Numbered from the stretch's first letter, positions 18,294 through 26,609 are shown. The stretch: 34,476 nt of DNA from an uncultured Acidobacteriaceae bacterium (GCA_937879855.1 CALFMO010000030.1:1-34476), one strand, 5' to 3'. Notes: generated from the letters alone by a model not told the origin. Numbers and translations: made by a program.

Positions 18294-20131
18294 TGCTGAT
18301 GCGGTTTGGCCAAGTACCTCAGGGGCTAAAGCCCGGATTGTCTTGCGTGCTTAATGGCAGGGCTGAAGCCGTGCCCTTCCCAAAGCAAATTCTGCCACTC
18401 CGCCTATTCTTGTCGTTCGCTTTCTTGCTCGCCTTGTGTTCCACGCGGGGCGCGGCGCAGACTTCTTCTAACGGTGGAAGCATGGATTCGACACCGAAGG
18501 CCGATGTGATTTTTGAGCATGGAAATGTTTATACCGGCGTGCCTGCCAACGCGAATTTCAGTGCGATTGTGCGCGAGGAGGCTATTGCAGTGCGCGGGGA
18601 CCGCATCCAGGCAGTCGGCAAGAACTCCGACATGGAGAGGCTGAAAGGGCCACAGACGCATGTGGTCGACCTCGACGGACACTTCGTCATGCCCGGATTC
18701 AACGACGCTCATCTCCATCTCGATGACGCGGGGAAAATGAAGTTGAGCGTCGACTGTACGGGCGCGAAGTCACTGGATGAGTTGCGCGCGCGAGTGGCGA
18801 AGAAGGTCGAGGAGGCGAAGGCTGGAGATTGGATTCTGGGATCGGGATGGGACGAGACCTTGTGGCCGGTTAAAGTACCGCCCACGCGCTGGGATCTGGA
18901 CGAAGTGTCGAATGGGCATCCCGTGTTTTTGGAGCGCATTGACGGGCACATCGGGGTGGCCAACACTCGCGCTCTGCAGTTGGCCAGCATTACGCTGGCC
19001 AGCCGGAATCCCCAGGGTGGCCGGATTGATCGCAATGAGACTGGCGAGCCCACGGGCATTTTGCGGGAGACGGCGAAGGACGCTGTTCTGGACGTGATTC
19101 CGAAGCCGAGTCACCGGCTTCGGCGGGAGGGCCTGGAACTTGCTCTTACGGATTTGGCAGAGCATGGCGTGACGTCCGCGCAGGATTATTCGCCGGTCTG
19201 GGAGAACTTTCAGATTTACGAGGAACTCGAAAAAGAAGGCAAGCTGACGGCGCGTATCACCGAGTGGCTGCCGTTTGACGATCCGGTGGAAGAGTTGAGC
19301 CGGAAGCGCGAATCGCATCCGCAGTCCGACCTGATGCTGCACACCGGAATGCTGAAGGGTTTCATGGATGGCTCGCTGGGATCGCACACGGCAGCGCTGC
19401 TGGAGCCGTATTCGGACGATCCAAACAACACCGGCTTACCGCGATACGAAGCCGCCAAGTTGAACGAAATGACCAAGGAGCGCGTGTTGGCGGGCTTCCA
19501 GATTGGCTTTCATGCCATTGGCGACAAGGGCGTGCAGCTGGCGCTCGACGCCTTTGCCGGCGCCGAGAAGGCGGCGCACGAGGCCAACGTGAAAGCGCCT
19601 AATGGAGGCAACGATTTTCGCCTGCGCATCGAACACGCGCAGGTGACGACCCCAGTGCAGATCGGACTGTTCAAGGGGTTGAAAGTGATTGCTTCAATGC
19701 AGCCCAACCATCTGCTGACTGACATGCGCTGGGCGCAGGATCGGCTGGGGCCAAAGCGGGCGGCCACATCGTATGCCTGGCTGACTTTCCTGAATAAAGG
19801 AGTGACATTGGCGTTCGGCACCGATTATCCGGTAGAACCGGTGACGCCGTTCCGCGGCCTCTATGCGGCCGTGACGCGCAAGAGTGAGGACGGCAAGCAC
19901 GAGTATTTTCCCGAGCAGCGGCTCACCATGGATCAGGCCATTGCCGCCTATACTACGGGTTCGGCCTTCGCGCAGTTCGAAGAGAAGGAGAAAGGCAAGC
20001 TGGTGCCGGGAATGCTGGCGGATTTCGTCGTGCTCGACCGCGACATCACGTCGTCGTCGCCGGAGAAACTCCTATCGACCCGGGTGCTGCTTACGGTCGT
20101 TGGTGGGAAGATGGTGTACGTGGCGAAGTGA
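18293..20131 (+). CDS. Secreted amidohydrolase, YtcJ/amidohydrolase-3 type
   Basis: 612 aa metal-dependent hydrolase of the YtcJ-like group. The metal-binding HLH (His140/His142) lies in GFNDAHLHLDD. There is a middle segment with HAIGDKGVQLALDAF, HAQV and ASMQPNH, and a C-terminal FGTDYPVEPVTPF with the late Asp, all typical. ATG 18293 overlaps the previous stop and has AGGGGGG seven bases upstream. Residues about 6-31 are encoded by an intergenic-type repeat and are followed by a clear hydrophobic signal segment (LPLRLFLSFAFLLALC, cut near GAAQ). The n-region is therefore abnormally long. A GTG at 18371 inside the repeat would give a normal-length signal peptide. The substrate is unknown; an amide or urea-like compound is likely. 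Confidence 0.82.
   Translation: MLMRFGQVPQGLKPGLSCVLNGRAEAVPFPKQILPLRLFLSFAFLLALCSTRGAAQTSSNGGSMDSTPKADVIFEHGNVYTGVPANANFSAIVREEAIAVRGDRIQAVGKNSDMERLKGPQTHVVDLDGHFVMPGFNDAHLHLDDAGKMKLSVDCTGAKSLDELRARVAKKVEEAKAGDWILGSGWDETLWPVKVPPTRWDLDEVSNGHPVFLERIDGHIGVANTRALQLASITLASRNPQGGRIDRNETGEPTGILRETAKDAVLDVIPKPSHRLRREGLELALTDLAEHGVTSAQDYSPVWENFQIYEELEKEGKLTARITEWLPFDDPVEELSRKRESHPQSDLMLHTGMLKGFMDGSLGSHTAALLEPYSDDPNNTGLPRYEAAKLNEMTKERVLAGFQIGFHAIGDKGVQLALDAFAGAEKAAHEANVKAPNGGNDFRLRIEHAQVTTPVQIGLFKGLKVIASMQPNHLLTDMRWAQDRLGPKRAATSYAWLTFLNKGVTLAFGTDYPVEPVTPFRGLYAAVTRKSEDGKHEYFPEQRLTMDQAIAAYTTGSAFAQFEEKEKGKLVPGMLADFVVLDRDITSSSPEKLLSTRVLLTVVGGKMVYVAK
18314..18387. repeat. Twin-hairpin repeat inside the 5' end of the amidohydrolase gene
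   Basis: The first hairpin is GGGCT AA AGCCC (18323-18334). The second is GGCAGGGCT (18356-18364), loop GA, AGCCGTGCC (18367-18375), nine pairs with one mismatch. The layout (two short GC hairpins about 20 nt apart) resembles the other intergenic repeats here, yet it is translated in frame as part of the leader of the next gene. Confidence 0.7.
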
Positions 20132-20277
20132 GATTCCAGAGCTTCTCAGCGGTCCGCAAAACAATACTTTACATACAGAAGGATAAAACGGTTGCGAGGC
20201 TTTGTGCGTCTAATACTCGAATCCCTAGGTGTGAGTAGGGACGGACACGCAAACCGGCTGCATGGTTCAAATGGGTA

Positions 20278-20317
20278 TACTATAAGGGTTTAAATAGTTT
20301 CGGAGGCAGGTAGACAT
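20278..20317 (+). promoter_or_regulatory. Candidate promoter and ribosome site of htrA
   Basis: GTATACTATAAG contains a good TATACT -10-like hexamer close to the gene, and GGAGG lies about 10 nt before the ATG. I find no matching -35 at 16-18 nt, so an alternative sigma factor or an activator may be needed. The position is approximate. Confidence 0.3.
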
Positions 20318-21889
20318 ATGGATTCGCGCGCAATGTGGATGCGCATGAAGGCTCATCGTTGGGTCTATACGCTCAGTATTCTGGCAACTCTTGCCCTCGG
20401 CATTCTGATCGGTACTGTCATTTCCTATGGAGTGAAAGGAAAAGAAGGGCAGAAGAGCGACGCGACGCCGCTCAGTCTGCCCTCGCCGCATGAGATGTCG
20501 AACACGTTTTCGCAGATCGCGAAGCAGTTGGAACCGAGCGTGGTCAATATCAATACGGAATCGACGATTAAGAATGTGCGCAAGCGGCGGGGACAGAATC
20601 CCGATGACGAAGATGGCGGCGGTATGGACGATTTTTTCAACCACTTCTTCGGTGGGCCGGGCGGCCAGGGGGGGCCCGGTGCTGATGGTCCAATTCGAGA
20701 GCGCTCTCTCGGTTCCGGCGTAATCGTTGATCCGAAGGGATACATTGTGACGAACCGGCACGTGGTAGAGAAGGCGGACCGCGTCCGCGTGCGTCTTCAG
20801 GATGATCCGCCAGGTGTGCAGCATGACGCCAAGGTTATCGGCACCGATCAGGAAACGGACCTGGCAGTGATCAAGGTGGATATGGATCGTATCCTGCCGG
20901 CCGCGAAGATGGGCAACTCCGACAGCATGCAAGTGGGCGACTGGGTTCTGGCTGTGGGCAGTCCATTCGGGTTGTCGGAGACGGTGACTGCGGGAATTGT
21001 TTCCGCGAAAGGGCGTGACATCGTTCCCGACCGGCAATTCCAGACGTTCATTCAAACTGATGCGGCCATCAATCCGGGCAATTCGGGTGGGCCGCTGGTG
21101 AATATGAATGGCGAAGTAATTGGTATCAACACCGCAATTTTGAGCGAGACGAACGCGTACGCCGGCGTGGGCTTCGCGCTGCCGTCGAAGACGGTAGTCG
21201 AGGTTTACAACCAGCTGACCGGGCCGGAGCACCGTGTGTCGCGCGGTTCGATCGGCATCATGTTTAACCAGGTCGAGAATCCGGCGATCGCTCGAGTCTA
21301 TGGGTCAGGATCGGGGATCACAGTATCTACCGTTGTAGCGGGCAGTCCAGCGGATCAGGCGGGCCTGAAAGTTGGCGACACGATTACCGCTGTGGACGGC
21401 AAGAAGGTGATCAAGGGAAATGATCTGGTTTCGGACATCGCTTCTCGCAAGCCGGGGTCGAAAGTGAACTTAACGTTTATCCGAAACGGAAAGCAACAGG
21501 AAGCAAGCGTTACGGTTGCGGATCGCGCCAAACTGTTTGCGGCACGGCTTGGGGAAGAGCAGGAGAACGAAGACGAGAACACTCCCAAGCAGAGCAAATT
21601 TGGCCTGACAGTTCGCAAGGTTACGCCGGAAATGGCAGACCGGCTCGACATGCCTGCAGGAAAAGGCGTCATCGTCCAGGAAGTGAAACCGGGTTCGTTT
21701 GCCGAGGATGTGAACCTGGGACGCGGCGACATCATTCTGGAAGTGAATAAGCAGCCGGTAAACAATGAGGAAGAGTTCGCCCGGATCGAGTCGAACCTGA
21801 AGAGCGGCCAGGACGTGGTCTTCCTGGTGCGGCCGCGAGGTTCGTCGCGGCAGGATGGAACCGTCTTCCTGGCCGGTACACTTCCGTAA
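20318..21889 (+). CDS. htrA: Periplasmic serine protease HtrA/DegP family
   Basis: 523 aa, S1C protease and chaperone of the cell envelope that degrades or refolds misfolded periplasmic proteins. The N-terminus (about 17-38) is a single hydrophobic segment, serving as signal or anchor. The protease domain has the full triad: His148 in TNRHVVE, Asp181 in ETDLAVIKVD, Ser256 in NPGNSGGPL. A Gly/Asp-rich stretch (about 93-125) precedes it. Two PDZ domains follow: one about 290-385 (SPADQAGLKVGDTITAVDG) and one about 425-515 (KGVIVQEVKPGSFAEDVNLGRGDIILEVN). Two PDZ domains fit DegP/DegQ rather than DegS. A two-tier stem-loop lies just after the stop. Confidence 0.95.
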   Translation: MDSRAMWMRMKAHRWVYTLSILATLALGILIGTVISYGVKGKEGQKSDATPLSLPSPHEMSNTFSQIAKQLEPSVVNINTESTIKNVRKRRGQNPDDEDGGGMDDFFNHFFGGPGGQGGPGADGPIRERSLGSGVIVDPKGYIVTNRHVVEKADRVRVRLQDDPPGVQHDAKVIGTDQETDLAVIKVDMDRILPAAKMGNSDSMQVGDWVLAVGSPFGLSETVTAGIVSAKGRDIVPDRQFQTFIQTDAAINPGNSGGPLVNMNGEVIGINTAILSETNAYAGVGFALPSKTVVEVYNQLTGPEHRVSRGSIGIMFNQVENPAIARVYGSGSGITVSTVVAGSPADQAGLKVGDTITAVDGKKVIKGNDLVSDIASRKPGSKVNLTFIRNGKQQEASVTVADRAKLFAARLGEEQENEDENTPKQSKFGLTVRKVTPEMADRLDMPAGKGVIVQEVKPGSFAEDVNLGRGDIILEVNKQPVNNEEEFARIESNLKSGQDVVFLVRPRGSSRQDGTVFLAGTLP

Positions 21890-21895
21890 CTTTCG

Positions 21896-21972
21896 AAAGT
21901 CCAATGGGAACTGGCACTGTAGTCTTCAGTCGAAGATGATTACGGTGCCAGCGTTCGATTGGACTTTTCATT
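21896..21972 (+). terminator. Two-tier stem-loop after htrA, likely terminator
   Basis: The outer arms AAAGTCCAAT (21896-21905) and ATTGGACTTT (21958-21967) pair perfectly over 10 bp. The inner arms CTGGCAC (21911-21917) and GTGCCAG (21945-21951) pair over 7 bp, and CTTC/GAAG pairs in the loop. TTTT (21965-21968) ends the structure, just 7 nt after the htrA stop. The T run is short, so it could also be an RNA-stability element. Confidence 0.55.
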
Positions 21973-22014
21973 TCGCCTAAGTTTCCGCCAAAGATTTCTT
22001 TGAGGTAGCGTTTC

Positions 22015-22599
22015 GTGATTTGGGCCGCATCGAAAAGAGTAAGACTCGTCACCACGTGGGCCGTGGCTCTGACTTGTGCATGCACCCTGGCGGCCGCTCG
22101 TCAAAATTCAAACAGCGACTCTGCAACCAAGAAGCCCGCAAGTCCTTCGGTAAAGACTGTCAGTTCGACGAAATCAAAAATGCATACGGGAAAGCGTTCG
22201 CGAAAGAAACGAGTTCGCGGACAACAAAAAATCGACTCCGAGAGAGCCCAAGCCATTCAGGAAGCGCTGATTCGTGAACACTACCTGAAGGGGGAAGCTA
22301 CCGGAACTTGGAACCAGGCCAGCGAAGAGGCCATGCGCCGCTACCAGGCCGACAACGGCTGGCAAAGCAAGACGGTTCCCGATTCGCGCGCGCTAATCAA
22401 GCTAGGTCTGGGCCCGAGCAAAGACCATCTTCTAAATCCTGAAAGCGCCATGACCACCGTTCCCGATGCGCCGCGTGCGGAACCGGTCCCCACCACGTCG
22501 CAGAGCGCCTCGCCGACGACATCGCACAGCGCCACGCCGACTTCGGATTCTGCACCTGCTCCCAACTCCCACCAGAGTGACGTTTCCCGCCCGCAGTAG
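22015..22599 (+). CDS. Secreted peptidoglycan-binding-like domain protein
   Basis: 194 aa, starting at GTG 22015. The signal peptide (about 1-28; basic KRVR then hydrophobic VTTWAVALTCACTLAAA) sends it across the inner membrane. Next is a very basic, Ser/Lys-rich linker (about 30-72). Then comes one domain of about 55 residues resembling the PG_binding_1 fold (IQEALIREHYLKG, GTWNQASEEAMRRYQ, and ALIKLGLG at the end). The last 50 residues are Pro/Ser/Thr-rich and probably unstructured. It may bind wall peptidoglycan; no enzymatic domain is present. It lies 125 nt behind htrA, beyond the stem-loop, so it may have its own promoter. Confidence 0.72.
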   Translation: MIWAASKRVRLVTTWAVALTCACTLAAARQNSNSDSATKKPASPSVKTVSSTKSKMHTGKRSRKKRVRGQQKIDSERAQAIQEALIREHYLKGEATGTWNQASEEAMRRYQADNGWQSKTVPDSRALIKLGLGPSKDHLLNPESAMTTVPDAPRAEPVPTTSQSASPTTSHSATPTSDSAPAPNSHQSDVSRPQ

Positions 22600-22624
22600 G
22601 AAGTAGGAGTCCGCCTTAACATTC

Positions 22625-22664
22625 AGCATTTAGCCAGTGAAGGCGTGTCTTTTGGCTGAGTGCT
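22625..22664. repeat. Imperfect inverted repeat between convergent genes
   Basis: AGCATTTAGCCA (22625-22636) and TGGCTGAGTGCT (22653-22664) pair at 10 of 12 positions around a 16-nt loop. It sits between the stop of the plus-strand PG-binding-like gene and the stop of the minus-strand phosphatase gene. A bidirectional terminator or another repeat copy are both possible. Confidence 0.5.
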
Positions 22665-22673
22665 AATTGCCAG

Positions 22674-23447
22674 CTAGTTTTTCCGGTAGGTCGTTGGCAT
22701 TATTGGCCGCGGAAAGTAGGGCAGCGGGCGATTCGCAATGATGGCGGCGGGATTCGCTTCGACTAATGTTTCTGCGATTTCTTCGCCGCAGATCTCGGCA
22801 GCCGCATCACGCGCGCGGGAAAGAATCGGGACTCGTTTTTCGGTATCGTGCGCATCGGTGGCGAGCACGTGTGCAGCCTGGTGTTCCAGAAGCCAGATCG
22901 CAGCTCGGTGTGCGCGATCACCCCAGAAGCCAGTCAGCGAGGAGCCGGTTACCTGAATGACGCAGCCCTGCTCGGCCCACTCCGCCACATGCTGCAGACT
23001 CTCGCGCAAAATCGGGTTACGCTCGGGATGGGTGATGATTGGCGTGATTCCAACGTCGTTCAGCTTGCGAAACGAATCGGTGGTTTGGGGCGGAATGCTG
23101 TAGTTGCTGAATTCAACCAGCAAGTAGCGTGTGCCTTCGATCACGTAACGGTTGGGATGGGCGTAAGCGTCCCGCAAGTTGTCGTAGGAAAGGTGGAAAT
23201 CACAGCCCAGTTTCAGGATGGGTTTGTCTCCGACCAGCCGTTGGAGATGTGCGACGAGTCCGCTCAGATATTTGCGATCGTAGTAATAACGATCATTGGC
23301 ATGGGGCGTGGCGACCATGTGGGTGATGCCGTCGGCGGCCGCAGCCAGGCACATCGCGACCGAGACTTCCCACGATTTCGGGCCGTCGTCTACTTCGGGA
23401 AGAATGTGAGAATGAATGTCGACCAAGACAGTAGGGACCCGGGCCAA
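22674..23447 (-). CDS. PHP-domain tyrosine phosphatase, CpsB/YwqE family
   Basis: 257 aa, polymerase-and-histidinol-phosphatase fold protein matching CpsB/CapC/YwqE, the metal-dependent tyrosine phosphatases that dephosphorylate BY-kinases and regulate capsule or exopolysaccharide assembly. Metal ligands: DIHSHILPEVDDGP (His12, His14), ATPHAND, the EFSNY segment, THPERNP, and ATDAHD near residue 200. The length is typical. The start is a TTG at 23447, because no ATG or GTG lies in frame before DIHSH; the nearest GGAAGG is about 13 nt or more upstream, so initiation looks weak. No tyrosine kinase or polysaccharide operon is adjacent. A large inverted repeat separates it from the aminotransferase upstream. 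Confidence 0.87.
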   Translation of the reverse strand: MARVPTVLVDIHSHILPEVDDGPKSWEVSVAMCLAAAADGITHMVATPHANDRYYYDRKYLSGLVAHLQRLVGDKPILKLGCDFHLSYDNLRDAYAHPNRYVIEGTRYLLVEFSNYSIPPQTTDSFRKLNDVGITPIITHPERNPILRESLQHVAEWAEQGCVIQVTGSSLTGFWGDRAHRAAIWLLEHQAAHVLATDAHDTEKRVPILSRARDAAAEICGEEIAETLVEANPAAIIANRPLPYFPRPIMPTTYRKN

Positions 23448-23524
23448 CGCGCCAAAGTCGCCCTTCCTGATGATTTAAACAGATTCGGCGGGAAAGACCA
23501 AGGGAGTCAAACTGAACAACATTC

Positions 23525-23669
23525 AAAAGCTCTTAACCGCGGAGATCGCCGAGAACGGCCGCGAAGGACGCCGAACAAATCTACCCACGGAAAGACTCCA
23601 AGCCTATCGGTTGGTTTTCTTGGCGTTCTCCGCAGACTTTCTCGGCGATCTTCGCGGTTAAAGACTTTT
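23525..23669. repeat. Long inverted repeat (TTAACCGCGGAG family)
   Basis: The core arms are at 23533-23555 and 23639-23661, 22 of 23 complementary; the similarity extends outwards through AAAAGCTC/AGACTTTT and inwards for about 25 nt with more mismatches. The central loop is about 40 nt. The right arm runs into the last codons and stop (TAA, 23658-23660) of the aminotransferase. The arm start resembles the repeat at 24921-25002. Confidence 0.88.
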
Positions 23670-24875
23670 TCCGTATCGTTCCTGAATGAAGTCTCCAATC
23701 GCGGCGTAGGCCTTGGTCAGCGTCTGCTCGTCTGGCAGGAACACGATGCGGAAATGTTGCGTGCCTGGTTTCTGGCCGAAGCCGGATCCATGCACGACCA
23801 TGACGTGCTTCTGGCGGATGAGTTCCTTCACGAAGATTTCGTCGCTCTCTGGGATGTCGATGCGCGGGTAGGCATAGAACGCGCCGCGCGGGGCGACGCA
23901 ACTTATGCGCGGGGTTGACTCGCACCACTTCTGCGTAAGATCGCGGCGGGAGCGCAGTTTACGCTGGACGTCAACGAGATGGTCTTGCGGGCCTTCGAGC
24001 GCAGGCTTGATTGCGTACTGCTCAGGATGATTGGCGCAGAGGCGCGCGCGCAGCAGCCGATGCACGCCCTCGGTGTATGTCTTAACTGCAGCGGCTTCGC
24101 CGGAAACGATGCCCCATCCAATGCGCCACCCGGGCACGAGGTAATTCTTCGACATGCCGCCAAAAGTCACGCACGGCACGTCGGGCGCGACGGATGCGAA
24201 CGCGATGTGCGGGGTGCCGTCGAGAATCAGCTTGTCGTAGATTTCGTCGGAGAAGACGATCAGGTTGTGGCGGCGCGCGAGATCGGCGACTTGCTCCAGC
24301 ATCTGGCGCGTGCAGAGCGAACCGGTCGGATTGTTCGGATTAATCAGGACAATGCCCCGGGTGCGCGGCGTGAGTTTGCGCTCGATGTCGGCTAGCTCGG
24401 GCTGCCAGGCATCATCTTCATTGAGGTCGTAGGGGTTGAGTCCGATTCCTAACTTGCACAGCACGGCGGAGTACAGCGGGTAGTCGGGGCTTGGAGTCAG
24501 AATATTTTCGCCGGGGTTGACCAAGGCAGAGAGACAGAGGTCGACGGTCTCACTCACGCCTGAAGTGACGAAAACGTCGCGCACCGTGGTGATACCCTTG
24601 CGCCCGGCTTCGGCACGAATGGCCGCAATCGCTTCAGGGATTCCGAGCGACGCAGCGTAGCCGTTCTTACCGTCTCGCATGGCCTTGTAGACAGCCTCGA
24701 TGATGTGCGGGGGCGTCTGGAAATCGAAGTTGAGCGGATCGCCGACATTCAACGGCAAGACTTTGTGTCCTTGCTGGATGACCTCATCGGCAACGCAGGC
24801 TAGATCGCGAATAGCGTAACGAACGTTGTCGAGACGGGAAGCGGCGGAGATCTCGTGGGTCTGGGTTACGGGCAT
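23658..24875 (-). CDS. PLP-dependent class I aminotransferase, alanine transaminase-like
   Basis: 405 aa fold-type I aminotransferase. Landmarks: LNVGDPLNFDFQTP (substrate loop), Tyr73 in NGYAAS, TSGVSETVDL (cofactor phosphate region), NPNNPTGSL (180-188), Asp210 in FSDEIYD, the Schiff-base Lys243 in GGMSKNYLVPGWRIGW, and the carboxylate-binding Arg in HFRIVF. The pattern of the SKNY segment fits the AlaA (glutamate-pyruvate transaminase) branch more than aspartate aminotransferase. A role in alanine synthesis from pyruvate is therefore likely, but a broader 2-keto-acid range is possible. The last codons (KSL and stop) fall within a repeat arm. No biosynthetic neighbours fix the pathway. Confidence 0.9.
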   Translation of the reverse strand: MPVTQTHEISAASRLDNVRYAIRDLACVADEVIQQGHKVLPLNVGDPLNFDFQTPPHIIEAVYKAMRDGKNGYAASLGIPEAIAAIRAEAGRKGITTVRDVFVTSGVSETVDLCLSALVNPGENILTPSPDYPLYSAVLCKLGIGLNPYDLNEDDAWQPELADIERKLTPRTRGIVLINPNNPTGSLCTRQMLEQVADLARRHNLIVFSDEIYDKLILDGTPHIAFASVAPDVPCVTFGGMSKNYLVPGWRIGWGIVSGEAAAVKTYTEGVHRLLRARLCANHPEQYAIKPALEGPQDHLVDVQRKLRSRRDLTQKWCESTPRISCVAPRGAFYAYPRIDIPESDEIFVKELIRQKHVMVVHGSGFGQKPGTQHFRIVFLPDEQTLTKAYAAIGDFIQERYGKSL

Positions 24876-24920
24876 AAGTCAAATTCTAACCGCACGGGAC
24901 GGGGAGGGCCCAGAGAAATA

Positions 24921-25002
24921 CGAAAGAGCTTTAACCACAGAGAACACAGAGTTACACAGAGGCGACCTTCCGTGAGCCCCTGCGCCCTCTGTGGCTTATG
25001 AA
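24921..25002. repeat. TTAACCACAGAG-type repeat
   Basis: AAAGAGCTTTAACCACAGAG (24924-24943) is followed by two more CACAGAG-like units and then CTCTGTGG (24987-24994), complementary to CCACAGAG (24935-24942). It fills the gap between the stop of the aldehyde dehydrogenase (25004) and the start region of the aminotransferase. Confidence 0.75.
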
Positions 25003-25003
25003 T

Positions 25004-26539
25004 TTAATCTGCTCTGTCAATCTGTGCTCTCTGCAGTTTGTCGGAGTAGTCGACGTACACCGACTTCCATTCGGTGTAGAAGTCGATTGCGCCGACTCCG
25101 CCCTCGCGATGACCGTTTCCAGTGGCCTTGGTGCCGCCAAAGGGCAGATGCACCTCGGCGCCGATGGTGGGTGCGTTGATGTAGGTAATGCCGGCGTCGA
25201 GGTCGCGAATAGACGAGAAGGCTTTGTTCACGTCCTTCGTGTAGAGCGCAGACGAGAGGCCGTAATCGATGCCGTTGGCGATTTCAATGGCACCTTCCAG
25301 GTCGTCACATGGGATGATTGAGACCACCGGACCGAAGATCTCTTCCTGCGCAATGCGCATCTTGGGTTGAACATCGATGAAGACCGTGGGCTCCATGAAC
25401 CACCCATGCTGGTATTCACCCTTGTCGAGCCGCTTGCCGCCGCAGACCAGCTTTGCGCCTTCGTTCTCGCCGATTTCTACATAGCTGAGGTCGGTCTGCA
25501 GTTGTTTTTCGTTGATGGCCGGGCCCATTTGCACGGATTCGTCCAGGCCGTTCCCAACCTTAAGTTTTTTGGCGCGATCGACGTAGCGTTCGACGAATTC
25601 GCGGTAGACGCCTTTCTGCACGATGATGCGGCTGGTTGCGGTGCAGCGCTGGCCGGTGGTGCCGAAACCTCCCCAGATGCCGCCTTCGATGGCGAGATCG
25701 AGGTTGGCGTCGTCGAGTACGATCATCGGATTCTTGCCGCCGAGTTCAAGCGAGCAGTGCTTGAAACTTTTGGCCGCAATGCCCCCGATGATGCGGCCCA
25801 CGGCGGACGATCCTGTGAGGGAAACTGCGCGTACATCGGGATGCTCGGCGAGCGGGGTGCCTACGTCGGGGCCAAATCCCGTGACGACGTTGATCACGCC
25901 CTTGGGCAGACCGGCATCGGTGAGCGCGCGAACCAGGTTGAACGTGGAAAGAGGAGTGTCCTGCGCAGGCTTAATGACGCAGGTGTTGCCGCAGACGATG
26001 GCCGGCAGAAGCTTCCAGGAAGAGATTGCCATGGGAAAGTTCCACGGCGTGATCATGCCGCATACGCCGATCGGCTGGCGCACGGCCATGGCGAACTTAT
26101 TGGGCATTTCCGACGGCACCGTGGGGCCAAACAGGCGGCGGCCCTCCCCGGCGTTGTAGTAGCTCGCGTCAATGGCTTCCTGCACATCGCCGCGTGTCTC
26201 GGCGAGGACCTTGCCCATCTCGCGAGTCATATCGCGGGCGTAATCTTCTTTGCGCTCGATCAGAATCTCGGCGGCGCGGAATACCATTTCCGCGCGGCGT
26301 GGGGCGGGAACCAGTCGCCACCTGGCGAAGGCGCGCTTGGCGGCGGAGACGGCGGCATCCACATCGGCCTTGGCAGACTTCTGGAAGATGCCGACCAGAT
26401 CGCGAGTGTCGGCAGGGTTGCGGTTTTCGAACGTCTCGCCGGTCGAGGCCTCGACCCATTCGCCATCGATGAAATTCTTAAAAACCTTGGTCGGACCGTA
26501 GCTGAGGGTGGGCGGGCTGGTCAAAGTATCAGTTGCCAT
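25004..26539 (-). CDS. Aldehyde dehydrogenase, 2-oxoglutarate-semialdehyde dehydrogenase-like
   Basis: 511 aa ALDH. Catalytic features: Asn167 in TPWNFPM, cofactor loop LTGSSAVGR (241-249), Glu265 in LELGGKNP, Cys299 in GTTGQRCTATSR. The C-terminal signature is LPFGGTKATGNGHREGG followed by DFYTEWKSVYVDYS. The GQRC(T)ATSR and HREGG patterns match the group that includes alpha-ketoglutaric semialdehyde dehydrogenases (sugar acid and hydroxyproline breakdown). The assignment is by resemblance, and aminoadipate- or other semialdehyde activity cannot be excluded. AAGGAG six bases before the ATG gives a strong start. It is divergent from the FecR-domain gene with 238 nt between. It differs clearly from the ALDH at 11516-13087. 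Confidence 0.9.
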   Translation of the reverse strand: MATDTLTSPPTLSYGPTKVFKNFIDGEWVEASTGETFENRNPADTRDLVGIFQKSAKADVDAAVSAAKRAFARWRLVPAPRRAEMVFRAAEILIERKEDYARDMTREMGKVLAETRGDVQEAIDASYYNAGEGRRLFGPTVPSEMPNKFAMAVRQPIGVCGMITPWNFPMAISSWKLLPAIVCGNTCVIKPAQDTPLSTFNLVRALTDAGLPKGVINVVTGFGPDVGTPLAEHPDVRAVSLTGSSAVGRIIGGIAAKSFKHCSLELGGKNPMIVLDDANLDLAIEGGIWGGFGTTGQRCTATSRIIVQKGVYREFVERYVDRAKKLKVGNGLDESVQMGPAINEKQLQTDLSYVEIGENEGAKLVCGGKRLDKGEYQHGWFMEPTVFIDVQPKMRIAQEEIFGPVVSIIPCDDLEGAIEIANGIDYGLSSALYTKDVNKAFSSIRDLDAGITYINAPTIGAEVHLPFGGTKATGNGHREGGVGAIDFYTEWKSVYVDYSDKLQRAQIDRAD

Positions 26540-26609
26540 GACTTCTCCTTATAAATCCCTAAGAAATTGATGCTACAACCGGCGGGAAGGCGCGGCAAGG
26601 GATGGAGTT

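Noticed and set aside
20267..21232. 321-codon minus-strand frame antisense to htrA
   Set aside because: htrA has the intact catalytic triad on the plus strand; the antisense product is unrecognisable.
23525..23669. Possible CRISPR array or insertion-sequence end
   Set aside because: Only two arms in inverted orientation, no regular spacers, no transposase and no target duplication visible.
22848..23918. 356-codon plus-strand frame spanning the phosphatase, the inverted repeat and the aminotransferase
   Set aside because: It crosses two genuine minus-strand genes and a repeat; no domain is visible.
25367..26554. 395-codon plus-strand open frame antisense to the second aldehyde dehydrogenase
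   Set aside because: The opposite strand has all ALDH catalytic motifs; the antisense peptide has none, and its composition is typical of a shadow frame.
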